Below are positions 39,898-47,159 of a stretch of 64,000 nt of DNA, piece by piece. The translations under genes and the position numbers were made by a program. The notes beneath the pieces are model-generated. The model had not been told where the DNA came from. It was given only the letters and a program-made list of their open reading frames with translations, and did not search any database. Within the stretch, counting starts at the first letter, position 1. Every line of letters begins with the position of its first letter. The stretch spans positions 1 to 64,000 of the IMG/VR virus record IMGVR_UViG_3300027734_000044; one strand, given 5' to 3'. Origin of the DNA: a virus.

Positions 39898-41016
39898 CTA
39901 CTCCTCTCTATTCCAGAATGGCTTTTGATATTTAGGCCGGATCATCTTCCAAACTATATCATCATAGTTCTTACCGTCCCATATAGAAAAACAGATAGCC
40001 TTTATAGAAGGTTCAGTTTTGCAGAATTCTAAGTGCTGTGCAAATTCTTTCTTAGTAGGCTCGATCTCACGATCACTGTATTTTCCGTATCTGAAATAGT
40101 AGTGAATCTTTCCAGCTCTTTCCTCTATAGCATATTTGTGATATCTAAGATCTGTTATTGTTTTTCTAACCCAAGCATCGAATTCGTCAGGTACTCTTTC
40201 AAGAAGAACATTTATATCTCTTCCATCCTTTAATGCTTCCCATATATCAACATTAGAAAAATTAGTAAGAAGCCTATGCAATCTAACATATTCTTCGAAT
40301 TTTATTTTCATTCTAAAATTACCAGGTTGAAATCTAAGAATAAATCCCTCCTCGTTTTTTGTGTTTTTATCCTTTAAAGATTTATAAAGATCTTCACCGA
40401 AAGAGAAGTGCTGCTCACATTTAACTATATCGGATTTTTTTATACCGCTGCCTTTAAATAATGATAAAGATGTTGTCCAGTGTTGTTCTTCCCCATTAAC
40501 AGAAGTGCTTAGGAAAACTATTTTCTCTTCATTTTTGTAGTCAACTACAATTCTGTTATCCGGATAAATTATTTCAACTATATAGGTTACCTCCTTGAAG
40601 AAGACCTGATCAAAAACAGAATAGTTTTTTCTTAGTATTTCCATTCCTCTCTTCGCCTGATCTGAAGTAAAAGATCCTTTAGTTGCAAGATGCCATTCAT
40701 CCTGGTAATAAAAGAGTATACCTAGGGATCCGTCCATCTTTTCTTGCACATAAACATAATCTCCTTTAGTCGGAGCCTGATCAGCAACTTCCTCGTAATT
40801 AAAAAACTTACTGAAAGCAGAGGCAACAACATATCCTTTATCGTCTATTATTGTTCCTCTCATAGACAATGTTACTTCGTCCCAATCATTCTTAAATTGA
40901 GTTTCCCTTGAATAATTATAGATGGATATAGGAAGAGTCGGGTGAGGATTTCTTTCTATCCTTCCCTCGTTAACATATTTGTTAAGTGTCCTTATAGCGT
41001 ATTTCTTTCTTTCCAT
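39898..41016 (-). CDS. rnlA: RNA ligase, T4 Rnl1 family
   Basis: 372 residues, close to the 374 of T4 Rnl1. The nucleotidyl-transfer lysine is in QEKMDGSLG near residue 93. Motif IIIa/IV 'EGFILRFQPG' and motif V 'MKIKFEEY' follow near 225-240. The C-terminal domain is helical. Rnl1 seals broken RNAs, typically tRNAs cut by host anticodon nucleases. The HD-domain gene overlaps its start. The P-loop kinase at 46742-47158 could supply 5' phosphates. Confidence 0.85.
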   Translation of the reverse strand: MERKKYAIRTLNKYVNEGRIERNPHPTLPISIYNYSRETQFKNDWDEVTLSMRGTIIDDKGYVVASAFSKFFNYEEVADQAPTKGDYVYVQEKMDGSLGILFYYQDEWHLATKGSFTSDQAKRGMEILRKNYSVFDQVFFKEVTYIVEIIYPDNRIVVDYKNEEKIVFLSTSVNGEEQHWTTSLSLFKGSGIKKSDIVKCEQHFSFGEDLYKSLKDKNTKNEEGFILRFQPGNFRMKIKFEEYVRLHRLLTNFSNVDIWEALKDGRDINVLLERVPDEFDAWVRKTITDLRYHKYAIEERAGKIHYYFRYGKYSDREIEPTKKEFAQHLEFCKTEPSIKAICFSIWDGKNYDDIVWKMIRPKYQKPFWNREE

Positions 41017-41543
41017 TTCCAGCTTTTTTCTAAATTATCTATATCGAATTCAACCAGCATATTATCTGCAGCACCTAGGTATATTAATTTACCCCAATGT
41101 GGTCTTGATTTGAATTCTTCCTGCTTGGATACTTTCATTCTATCAAATTGATGAAATCTCATATGATCCTTACAAAGATCTGCAACTGTTTCAATATCAG
41201 CTTCGTATCTGTTCATCCAGTCCTGTACCTCTTTATTACTTCGTATAAAGCTCGCTACTTGCGTATCGTGTCCAGGGCAAGTAGGAAATCCGGTTTTAGG
41301 ATTTATTGCTAATGTATCTAGCTTAAATAGATCGTGCATACATCCTGCGAATATAAGATCTATGTCATTAGTTAGCATCAATCTCTCAGTCACTATACGT
41401 ATGTGCTCAAAAGTATTGGGCTCAGGATGATAGTCAGGTCTTTCTCTAAGAGTCTTAAGCTTCTCTAGACGATCAGTTACACTACTGGGTGGATTTGTTA
41501 TCTCCAAGAAGTGATTAAAATTTTCAAAGTGTACTTTTAACAT
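40992..41543 (-). CDS. HD-domain phosphohydrolase
   Basis: 183 residues. The motif pattern is H (FEHIRIV), HD (CMHDLFK), H (PGHD) and a late D (VADLCKDH), as in metal-dependent HD hydrolases. The 3' end overlaps the RNA ligase start by 25 bases, so the two are co-translated and probably act in one pathway (nucleotide or 2',3'-phosphate end processing is the likely guess). Confidence 0.78.
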   Translation of the reverse strand: MLKVHFENFNHFLEITNPPSSVTDRLEKLKTLRERPDYHPEPNTFEHIRIVTERLMLTNDIDLIFAGCMHDLFKLDTLAINPKTGFPTCPGHDTQVASFIRSNKEVQDWMNRYEADIETVADLCKDHMRFHQFDRMKVSKQEEFKSRPHWGKLIYLGAADNMLVEFDIDNLEKSWKWKERNTL

Positions 41544-41547
41544 ATCG

Positions 41548-41584
41548 CAATATTATAGAAAAAACTTGAATAAAAAAACCGATT
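41548..41584 (-). promoter_or_regulatory. Class A promoter, weak
   Basis: AATCGG, N23, TAATATTG; precedes the HD gene and overlaps a terminator. Confidence 0.45.
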
Positions 41585-41602
41585 CCTAGGAACCGGTTTT
41601 TT
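41572..41602. terminator. Terminator
   Basis: Hairpin AAAACCG-ATTCCTAGGAA-CGGTTTT between divergent genes. Confidence 0.6.
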
Positions 41603-41618
41603 CTATATATAGGAAAGC

Positions 41619-41645
41619 AGAAAAACAGTTTATAAGCTGTTTTTC
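41619..41645. terminator. Second hairpin, possible attenuator
   Basis: AGAAAAACAG-TTTATAA-CTGTTTTTCT; nearly perfect 10-base stem, ends in T5. Confidence 0.55.
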
Positions 41646-41727
41646 TACAGAGGACATTAAATATACTGTTAATAAGTGAAAAAATTTCACCATTATTGAA
41701 AAATTCTCGGAGTCCTCGAATAAAAAG

Positions 41728-41740
41728 AATATATATAAGA
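41728..41740 (+). promoter_or_regulatory. Class B (late-type) promoter
   Basis: AATATATATAAG, 15 bases before the ATG at 41755. Confidence 0.5.
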
Positions 41741-41754
41741 AAAACAAAGGAAAA

Positions 41755-42357
41755 ATGAGTATTAAAAACTATCCAGAGTTCAAAAAAATACAAGAGGTTA
41801 GAAGAACTAAAAAATGTCCAGTTCTTAGTTTTAAACCAATTAGAGAATCAGAAGCTTATAAAGATATGACTGCAATGGGTTGGACAGAAATGATCGCAGA
41901 AAACCCAATTGGTATCGAAACACAAGGTACTGAAGAGCAAAGATATTTTAAAGATCGTTTAGGTAACATAGCATTTAAACATGATTCTATGAAATCACCT
42001 AAACCGGGATATCCTCAATATAACATTATGCACAACGGAAGTATTAGAGTGGTTGTAGGACCTTCTAAATCTTCAGAATTTCCTAGATTAAATACTGATC
42101 TTAGAAGAGCTTGTATGACTCCGGAAGATTATCTTTTCAAAATGGGATTCTTGATTAAGTATATCTTAAGAGAGCAAGGAGTTCCTATGTCAGAGGAAGA
42201 ACTTTTAGGAAACGAAAATTACAAAGACGTTGTCAGAAGAAAAATGGAAGAGAATCCAGAGATAGTTAAAAACTTTGAAATACCGCCTAGCTTAAAGGGT
42301 GAGGATCTAGGTAAAGGTGCTAACATATTAAAAAGATTCGGCGGATTCGACGATTAA
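41755..42357 (+). CDS. Unknown leader-bearing protein with C-terminal motif
   Basis: 200 residues. Leader MSIKNYPEFKKIQE|V (IQE). The middle contains a proline/tyrosine-rich stretch (SPKPGYPQYNIMHNGSIR). The C-terminus is GKGANILKRFGGFDD. Both tags are clear. Codons and spacing resemble the 24-36 kb group, although it is separated from it. Confidence 0.7.
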   Translation: MSIKNYPEFKKIQEVRRTKKCPVLSFKPIRESEAYKDMTAMGWTEMIAENPIGIETQGTEEQRYFKDRLGNIAFKHDSMKSPKPGYPQYNIMHNGSIRVVVGPSKSSEFPRLNTDLRRACMTPEDYLFKMGFLIKYILREQGVPMSEEELLGNENYKDVVRRKMEENPEIVKNFEIPPSLKGEDLGKGANILKRFGGFDD

Positions 42358-42374
42358 TAACATAAAAAAGAAAA

Positions 42375-42980
42375 TTGGAAGTTGTACAGATTTTAATAAC
42401 GGGCATTTTTTCGGTAGTTGTTGCACTCGGATCTATTTGGTTAAAGCATTATCTTGATTCTAAAAAGAAAGATAGCGACGAGGAAAATCACGATAGAATA
42501 TCACAACAGGATGTTGATTCGATGCTAGAGGTTCAGGAATTTCTAGATCAATTTAGAAAAAAGTGGGGATTAGATAGAGTTGGAATATTCCAATTTCATA
42601 ATGGAGGTAAATTCTTTCACGGTGTTCCAATGAAGAAATATTCACAAACATTTGAATCTGTTTCTGATGGAATTTCTAAGGCTAAAGAACATAACCAAAG
42701 TGTTTTTGTTACTGAGCATCCATCTTTGATGAAAAACCTAAGTGAACAAGAATTCTTCTTTGTTAATGCTGACGATCCAGTATTAGACTACATCAGAGGT
42801 AAAGTAAGAGAAGAAGGAATATTACAAATAATATCTGCTCCTGTTAGAACATTATCAGGTCAACTGATAGGATTCGTTCAGCTTCATACAGTTAAGCATA
42901 AAATAGAAATAACTGAAGATCTTAAAGATGATGTTTTCGAATTAGTTTCTGTCCTTTCTGGTTATCTCCTAAGAAAATAA
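42375..42980 (+). CDS. Membrane-anchored GAF-like protein
   Basis: 201 residues from a TTG start. One N-terminal membrane span (residues 5-23, QILITGIFSVVVALGSIW) and a charged linker precede a GAF-like domain, including 'VGIFQFHNGGKFFHGVPMKK', whose 'FHNGG..FHG.P..K' motif is common in phage membrane proteins of unknown role. Its last codon lies 6 bases from the opposite-strand gene. Confidence 0.65.
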   Translation: MEVVQILITGIFSVVVALGSIWLKHYLDSKKKDSDEENHDRISQQDVDSMLEVQEFLDQFRKKWGLDRVGIFQFHNGGKFFHGVPMKKYSQTFESVSDGISKAKEHNQSVFVTEHPSLMKNLSEQEFFFVNADDPVLDYIRGKVREEGILQIISAPVRTLSGQLIGFVQLHTVKHKIEITEDLKDDVFELVSVLSGYLLRK

Positions 42981-42985
42981 CAGCA

Positions 42986-43228
42986 TTAAAAAGGCGTATC
43001 AAGAACCATCTTCATAATATGAAATTCGTCGGCCTTATACTTTGACATAGCTTCTATCATATCCTCTCTACTTAGTTTACTAAGAAAGTAAGATTTATCC
43101 TCCACTATTTTTTCATAATCTTCTTCGCCAAGTGAGTTGTCCCACAATTCATAGAAGTAACCAAGTGCATGGTCCCATCCATAAACGAATTCTTTATTTT
43201 CTCCTAGGTCTACTACGTATCTACTCAT
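42986..43228 (-). CDS. Unknown small protein
   Basis: 80 residues, acidic, rich in tyrosine (YFYELWDNSLGEEDYEKIV). It ends FHIMKMVLDTPF. It lies 2 bases behind 43231-43437 in a minus-strand unit. No family recognised. Confidence 0.6.
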   Translation of the reverse strand: MSRYVVDLGENKEFVYGWDHALGYFYELWDNSLGEEDYEKIVEDKSYFLSKLSREDMIEAMSKYKADEFHIMKMVLDTPF

Positions 43229-43230
43229 AA

Positions 43231-43437
43231 TTAATAAGGGTCAGTTGTTGTACTTACGGTTGTTGAATCTACATACACGGTATCTTCCGGTATCTTAACA
43301 GCTTTAAACATTTGGTAGTCTTCTCTCTCGAGGTGCTTATCCTTTACAGATATGTATAAACATATAGTAGCAGCACAATCTAATAATAAAACAAATGCTA
43401 ATGCCCATATTAAATACTTAGTCATCTTAGTCTCCAT
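43231..43437 (-). CDS. Small single-span membrane protein
   Basis: 68 residues. One membrane span near 6-30 (YLIWALAFVLLLDCAATICL), followed by a soluble acidic C-terminus ending in a threonine-rich tail (VDSTTVSTTTDPY). The start could be Met1 or Met5. A spanin- or holin-accessory role is conceivable given the distant transglycosylase, but unproven. Confidence 0.6.
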   Translation of the reverse strand: METKMTKYLIWALAFVLLLDCAATICLYISVKDKHLEREDYQMFKAVKIPEDTVYVDSTTVSTTTDPY

Positions 43438-43455
43438 AAGTTTCGTTGTAGTAGT

Positions 43456-43806
43456 TTATATTAATTTATTCTGAGGTGGTGTGTTAAGAATTTTAGCTAT
43501 AACTTGCCCGTGACATACTAATTTTTTTTCTGATCCATCAGAAGGTGATTTACAACACCAGCATCCTAAAACTTTACCTCTTAATTCTTCGAGATCTTTT
43601 ATTAACCCGCTTTCGTTAAGATAATGCACATATCCATTTATAGCTTCTTGTCTCGTGGCTACTTGATACTTAGCTTGGGTCTTATCTAGATCCTTATGTG
43701 TATATGGATTAGCCCACTTACTGGGTCTACCTATATAGACATCGTGAGCGTGCGTTTTAAAGTGTACAGCGTACGTTTTACCTTCTTCCTTATCAAAGTC
43801 CTGCAT
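43456..43806 (-). CDS. DUF4326 protein
   Basis: 116 residues from MQDFDKEEGKTY (ATG at 43806). 'DVYIGRPSKWANPYTH', 'TRQEAINGYVHYL', 'LRGKVLGCWCC' and 'CHGQVIAKIL' are the ordered motifs of DUF4326, a small phage/bacterial family of unknown function. The GCWC...CHG cysteines and histidine suggest metal binding. Its start overlaps the previous stop by 14 bases. Confidence 0.8.
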   Translation of the reverse strand: MQDFDKEEGKTYAVHFKTHAHDVYIGRPSKWANPYTHKDLDKTQAKYQVATRQEAINGYVHYLNESGLIKDLEELRGKVLGCWCCKSPSDGSEKKLVCHGQVIAKILNTPPQNKLI

Positions 43807-44074
43807 GTCCAGAAATATCTGATTTAAACTCAAAAAAACCATCTCTAGCTAATGCTTGACAATACTTACGTATCATCACTATAGACGTAAACACTTCAGT
43901 ATCGTTCATAGCATTAGATTCATTTACACCTCTAACAAAAAGATCATAAGCTAAATACTTACAGATCTCAGGAAGGCTTTTCATTTTCATCAATTCCTCG
44001 TAGGATCTGTCTTCTCTAATATAGACAGCAACTTTAATAATTGATTCCTTTAATTGATTTTGTGTGATATCCAT
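43793..44074 (-). CDS. Unknown helical protein
   Basis: 93 residues, predicted helical (MDITQNQLKESIIKVAVYI; LPEICKYLAYDLFVRG). It heads the unit 44074-42986, with promoter 44079-44115. No family recognised. Confidence 0.6.
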   Translation of the reverse strand: MDITQNQLKESIIKVAVYIREDRSYEELMKMKSLPEICKYLAYDLFVRGVNESNAMNDTEVFTSIVMIRKYCQALARDGFFEFKSDISGHAGL

Positions 44075-44078
44075 GCTG

Positions 44079-44115
44079 TAAAAATAAAAAAAATCTCAGA
44101 ATTAAAAAAATGATT
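44079..44115 (-). promoter_or_regulatory. Class A promoter, weak -7 box
   Basis: AATCAT, N23, TATTTTTA, directly against the ATG at 44074. Confidence 0.5.
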
Positions 44116-44125
44116 CCTAGATTTT

Positions 44126-44800
44126 TTATATGTTGTTTTTGTATATCTCTACCAATTCTGGTGTAAGTTTTACATAGTCCATATCAAATAGTTCCGACAT
44201 TGCTGCTAAGATAACTGGATTGTTATATGGTGGATTCTTAGGGCTAGACCATTTTCTACTCTCTTTCATCCAGTTGTAAAAGAGGACATATGCGTTAGAT
44301 TTCTTCGTGTACAAATCAGTGTCAATAGGTAGTTCCCACTTTTTCATCATTGCTACACTTCTCTTTTCGTTGTCCAACTCCAGATCACGAGACACGTTGA
44401 TTGAGTTTTCCACAATATCATCTGGATAGTCCACACCGGAAAGCCATTCATCAACTACAGTCAATCCGTCGATTGCAGCAGTCCATAGAGGTATCTGCTC
44501 CTCCCATTGGGTCATGTGACAATATTCATGTACAAGAAGTTCAAGATAATCTGGTCTACCCTGTGCAAATGCCAAAGTGGCTTTTTTAATCTTGGGATCA
44601 CTACCGTCATCAAAGAAGCCTGCACATTTAATATTATCGGTGAGCTTAATATAACTTCTCTTATATGGCTTAAAAAGCACACCGGATCTACGGCATTCTG
44701 ATTTCACGTGGTGAATAAAACTCTCTACCTCGTTCATATTTTTAGTTTTAATAAAAACACCCTTCTTTATCCAACTTACAGGTGTTATGGCTGTCCTCAT
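44126..44800 (-). CDS. Zincin-like metallopeptidase homologue
   Basis: 224 residues from MRTAITPVSWIKKG; an internal ATG at 44738 (MNEVESFIHH) is a possible alternative. 'ELLVHEYCHMTQW' near residue 92 is an HExxH motif. 'WTAAIDGLTVVDEWLSG' lies 15-30 residues further on, where a third ligand would be expected. Unlike 24079-24798 it lacks a packaging leader. The substrate is unknown. Confidence 0.65.
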   Translation of the reverse strand: MRTAITPVSWIKKGVFIKTKNMNEVESFIHHVKSECRRSGVLFKPYKRSYIKLTDNIKCAGFFDDGSDPKIKKATLAFAQGRPDYLELLVHEYCHMTQWEEQIPLWTAAIDGLTVVDEWLSGVDYPDDIVENSINVSRDLELDNEKRSVAMMKKWELPIDTDLYTKKSNAYVLFYNWMKESRKWSSPKNPPYNNPVILAAMSELFDMDYVKLTPELVEIYKNNI

Positions 44801-44964
44801 TGCTGAGTTAGGAATAGACTGTCTTGCTCCCCTCCTGAAGGGTTTTACCGACGTCAGTAGTCAACTGGAAGGTTTTACATATACGAACCTTCAACTCTTC
44901 CCTATGGCTATCACACCATTTCTCATCGTATGGGACGTACTATCCGATGATTAGTCGGAACGTG
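44801..44964 (-). other. Structured leader between tRNA-like element and metallopeptidase gene
   Basis: 164 bases with no gene. Several hairpins are visible on the minus strand, notably GAAGGTT...AACCTTC near 44865-44900 and CTTCAGGAGGGGAG near 44835. The GC content is higher than in other gaps. It may be part of a longer structured RNA with the tRNA-like element. Confidence 0.4.
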
Positions 44965-45114
44965 TAGTCAGGACAGGATTCGAACCTGCATTGTCACCCC
45001 TTTATAGTGTACACCGCGAGCTGCGTCTACCAAGTTAACATTGACCCCGGAGTGGATTCTAACCACATTGTTTTTACCTCTAGAACGGGGTTGTTAACAT
45101 TCCGCCACCTGACT
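44965..45114 (-). tRNA. tRNA-like element (Leu-type D arm) with 66-base insertion
   Basis: A 7-base acceptor stem, AGTCAGG/CCTGACT, closes the element, with discriminator A and no encoded CCA. A T arm, GCAGG-TTCGAAT-CCTGT, is present. The D arm GCG-GAA...TTGGTAGA-CGC matches class II leucine tRNAs but is split by 66 bases flanked by TGTTAAC direct repeats. The insertion folds into a long hairpin (GTTAACA, ACCCCG) and contains its own T-arm-like GTGG-TTAGAAT-CCAC. Without it the element is 84 bases. No convincing anticodon stem is seen, so it may be a pseudogene or an unusual RNA. Confidence 0.4.
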
Positions 45115-45268
45115 ATATTTTAACACAGCATTTACATTTTCTACCAGCATGTCCTTTACCACGCTCTTTAGGATACCATGCTGCTAGATATACTAGGATT
45201 GCTATCATTAGTCCTTGAAAAGTGAAAAGCACTGCATAACCTATTTGTTCCAGCATATAGCTTACCAT
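45113..45268 (-). CDS. Small membrane protein with cysteine-rich tail
   Basis: 51 residues. A membrane span (YAVLFTFQGLMIAILVYLAA, residues 11-30) is followed by a basic tail with CKCC (GRKCKCCVKI). The ATG overlaps the stop of the upstream lipoprotein gene (ATGGTAA), and its stop coincides with the first base of the tRNA-like element. The arrangement suggests one transcript: lipoprotein, membrane protein, tRNA-like RNA. Confidence 0.65.
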   Translation of the reverse strand: MVSYMLEQIGYAVLFTFQGLMIAILVYLAAWYPKERGKGHAGRKCKCCVKI

Positions 45269-45504
45269 TGTCCTTGGTTAGTTACACAGAAGTTACTGCC
45301 TACATAAGCATCCATCCATACACTTTGATCAAAGCAAAATGATTTTCTATTACCAGTACAGTCATTCTCAATCTCTAACCAATAGCATGAGCCATTGATA
45401 CCATCATTGAGAATTGTACCACAGTTGCATGGTTTATTCTCTTCCTTATTACAGCTAACTAGTCCAATGGACAGAAGCATTAAAAGCATGATTAATTTTT
45501 TCAT
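45262..45504 (-). CDS. Lipoprotein
   Basis: 80 residues. Signal MKKLIMLLMLLSIG with lipobox GLVSC. The mature part has six more cysteines (CNCG, GSCYW, NDCTG, SFCF, NFCV), probably disulphide-bonded. It ends TNQGQW. Surface-anchored phage lipoproteins commonly block superinfection; that role is a guess. Confidence 0.72.
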   Translation of the reverse strand: MKKLIMLLMLLSIGLVSCNKEENKPCNCGTILNDGINGSCYWLEIENDCTGNRKSFCFDQSVWMDAYVGSNFCVTNQGQW

Positions 45505-45524
45505 GTGTTTTTTATTATAGATTG

Positions 45525-45561
45525 CTAATATAGATCATAATCATTATTAATAAAAATGATT
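45525..45561 (-). promoter_or_regulatory. Class A promoter
   Basis: AATCAT, N23, TATATTAG for the lipoprotein unit; the rightmost strong class A copy. Confidence 0.7.
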
Positions 45562-45597
45562 CTGTGGATTTTTCGAAAAATATTTATGATTAATAAA

Positions 45598-45628
45598 ATC
45601 CCAGGATCAAGGAATGATCCTGGGATTA
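45598..45628 (-). terminator. tmRNA terminator
   Basis: Hairpin AATCCCAGGATCA/TGATCCTGGGATT starts 3 bases after the CCA end of the tmRNA and is followed by TTTTATT. Confidence 0.85.
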
Positions 45629-45631
45629 TTT

Positions 45632-46125
45632 TGGTGGACCTGCCGGGATTCGAACCCGGGTCCAGATCGAATGCTCAAGAAACTCATTCACAGGCTTATT
45701 CCGTTATTCGACACGGACAAACTTTGGTGCATTTCTTTTTTCTTTCAGACTTAATGCTCAGTCTGGGTTACTCCCTGGTATTAGCCAAGTTTCCCTAACA
45801 TTGATAGTGACGATCTAAATGGGTATTGGACGAATCCTCAAGGCTCCACTCAATGTTAAATTGGCAATACTACGAACCTTTTTTCTTGCCGGTTTTGGAT
45901 CTTTCTGTTCCTAGGCCGATCCGGCCCGACGGTTAAGCTGCTAATAGCATCTCAGCCTCTTCTGCTACCGCTACGCGAGTAAGAGAAGTTGGGATACTCA
46001 TGATATCCTCTGGGTTGTAAACGTTTGCGTTTATTGTTTTGATAGGTAATTAAGGATTTCCAATCTAACCCTGCCTGCATCATTTCAAAGAACTAACTTC
46101 GCCTGTCAAATCCAAGAACAGGCCC
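45632..46125 (-). ncRNA. ssrA: Transfer-messenger RNA (tmRNA)
   Basis: 494 bases. The acceptor stem GGGCCTG/CAGGTCC includes the G3-U70 wobble needed by alanyl-tRNA synthetase, discriminator A and an encoded CCA. The 5' side contains the conserved TTGGATTTGACAGG, and the T arm is CCGGG-TTCGAAT-CCCGG. The tag frame uses resume codon GCA (46028-46026) and stops at TAA (45935-45933). It encodes 31 residues beginning ANVYNPEDIMS and ending EEAEMLLAA, much longer than usual tags of roughly 10-20. tmRNA frees stalled ribosomes and marks their products for proteolysis. It follows clpP by 12 bases. Confidence 0.93.
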
Positions 46126-46130
46126 TTTTT

Positions 46131-46139
46131 TTATATATC
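46131..46139 (-). promoter_or_regulatory. Class B (late-type) promoter for tmRNA
   Basis: GATATATAA sits 6-14 bases upstream of the mature tmRNA 5' end, overlapping the clpP stop. The spacing fits initiation at or next to the mature end. Confidence 0.55.
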
Positions 46140-46704
46140 AAATAATCTCGTCGATTATTTTGTACCTTAAAGCCACATTTGCATCAAAGTAGAAATCCTT
46201 AGATCTCTCTACGACCTCTTCTATTTTAGCCTGTGGGAATTTACTTTTAGAAGTTAAGATACCTTCTAATGTTTTTTGTAATCGCTCACACTCTTTAACG
46301 TCGTTCTTAATCCAAGTTAAAGATGAATAAGGATGGCTAGCTATGATCTCATGGAACATAAAAGAAGAATATTTGTGGGCTTTTCTTATATGCCCTGAAG
46401 CCATTACGTATAAAGCTCCTGACATTACCATACCTAAAGCATGAGTAATAACTGGAGTCTTAGAATATTCTATAGCATTAATCAAAGCTAAAGCGCTGTA
46501 TACACATCCCCCTGGACTATTGATGTAAAGATTTATAGGTCTACGTTCAAAGTCTTTAAGCTCTTCATCGTCTTCCTCATCCATAGAATTGATTTCTATG
46601 ATATCCTCTATAACATCATTAGCAGAATCCGGATCTATTTCATCAACCAAATAGAGATTTCGATTTTTCAGGCGATCGTATTTCTTTTTTGAATCCTTGT
46701 TCAT
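46138..46704 (-). CDS. clpP: ClpP-type serine protease
   Basis: 188 residues, close to mature bacterial ClpP. 'INLYINSPGGCVYSALALI' is the ClpP signature. The catalytic serine is in GMVMSGALY (near 95), the histidine in FMFHEI (near 118) and the aspartate in ERSKDF (near 167), so the triad is intact. The first 45 residues differ from host ClpP and contain an acidic EEDDEELKD segment that could change docking to ClpX. No Clp ATPase is visible here, so host ClpX is the likely partner. Lies directly upstream of the tmRNA. Confidence 0.9.
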   Translation of the reverse strand: MNKDSKKKYDRLKNRNLYLVDEIDPDSANDVIEDIIEINSMDEEDDEELKDFERRPINLYINSPGGCVYSALALINAIEYSKTPVITHALGMVMSGALYVMASGHIRKAHKYSSFMFHEIIASHPYSSLTWIKNDVKECERLQKTLEGILTSKSKFPQAKIEEVVERSKDFYFDANVALRYKIIDEII

Positions 46705-46741
46705 ATGCTATTTATACTTCTTTTCCGTATCTAAGTTTCTA

Positions 46742-47158
46742 CTATAAAGAGATCTCAAATCTGCCTTTCATTTTTTCTAAGGTGTCATCAGGAACTCCGT
46801 GAACGTTTTTACCTCCATGTCTATTCTCGACAATTATAGTAAATACCATGTACCCGTATTTTTTTGCAAGCTTAATATAATGCTCCATCTCCCATTCTTG
46901 TGTGAATGTATTAGAGACCGCAATCTCTCTGTAGAATTGGTCATTGACTAATGAGTCCTTCATGTATGTCTCAACTGTGTCTTGACAGAATTTGTGGGCT
47001 TCTTTGATCTTAGTAAAATCAAAGTTATATTCTCCAGTCTCCTTATCTATAAAGTATTTGTCTGCTTCGCAAACTAGGAAGTCTTCTCCTACTAATTTTT
47101 TTGCAAATGTTGATTTACCAGATCCTGGTATTCCTCTAACTATGTAAAGTGTCTTCAT
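46742..47158 (-). CDS. P-loop kinase, polynucleotide-kinase-like
   Basis: 138 residues. Walker A GIPGSGKSTF at residues 8-17. 'CEADKYFID' follows as the substrate-binding acidic motif, and 'VSNTFTQEWEME' corresponds to the lid/Walker B region of zeta-toxin/PNK-like kinases. Small stand-alone kinases of this type phosphorylate RNA or DNA 5' ends. With the RNA ligase at 39.9 kb it could form a repair pair. The substrate is not proven. Confidence 0.78.
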   Translation of the reverse strand: MKTLYIVRGIPGSGKSTFAKKLVGEDFLVCEADKYFIDKETGEYNFDFTKIKEAHKFCQDTVETYMKDSLVNDQFYREIAVSNTFTQEWEMEHYIKLAKKYGYMVFTIIVENRHGGKNVHGVPDDTLEKMKGRFEISL

Positions 47159-47159
47159 C

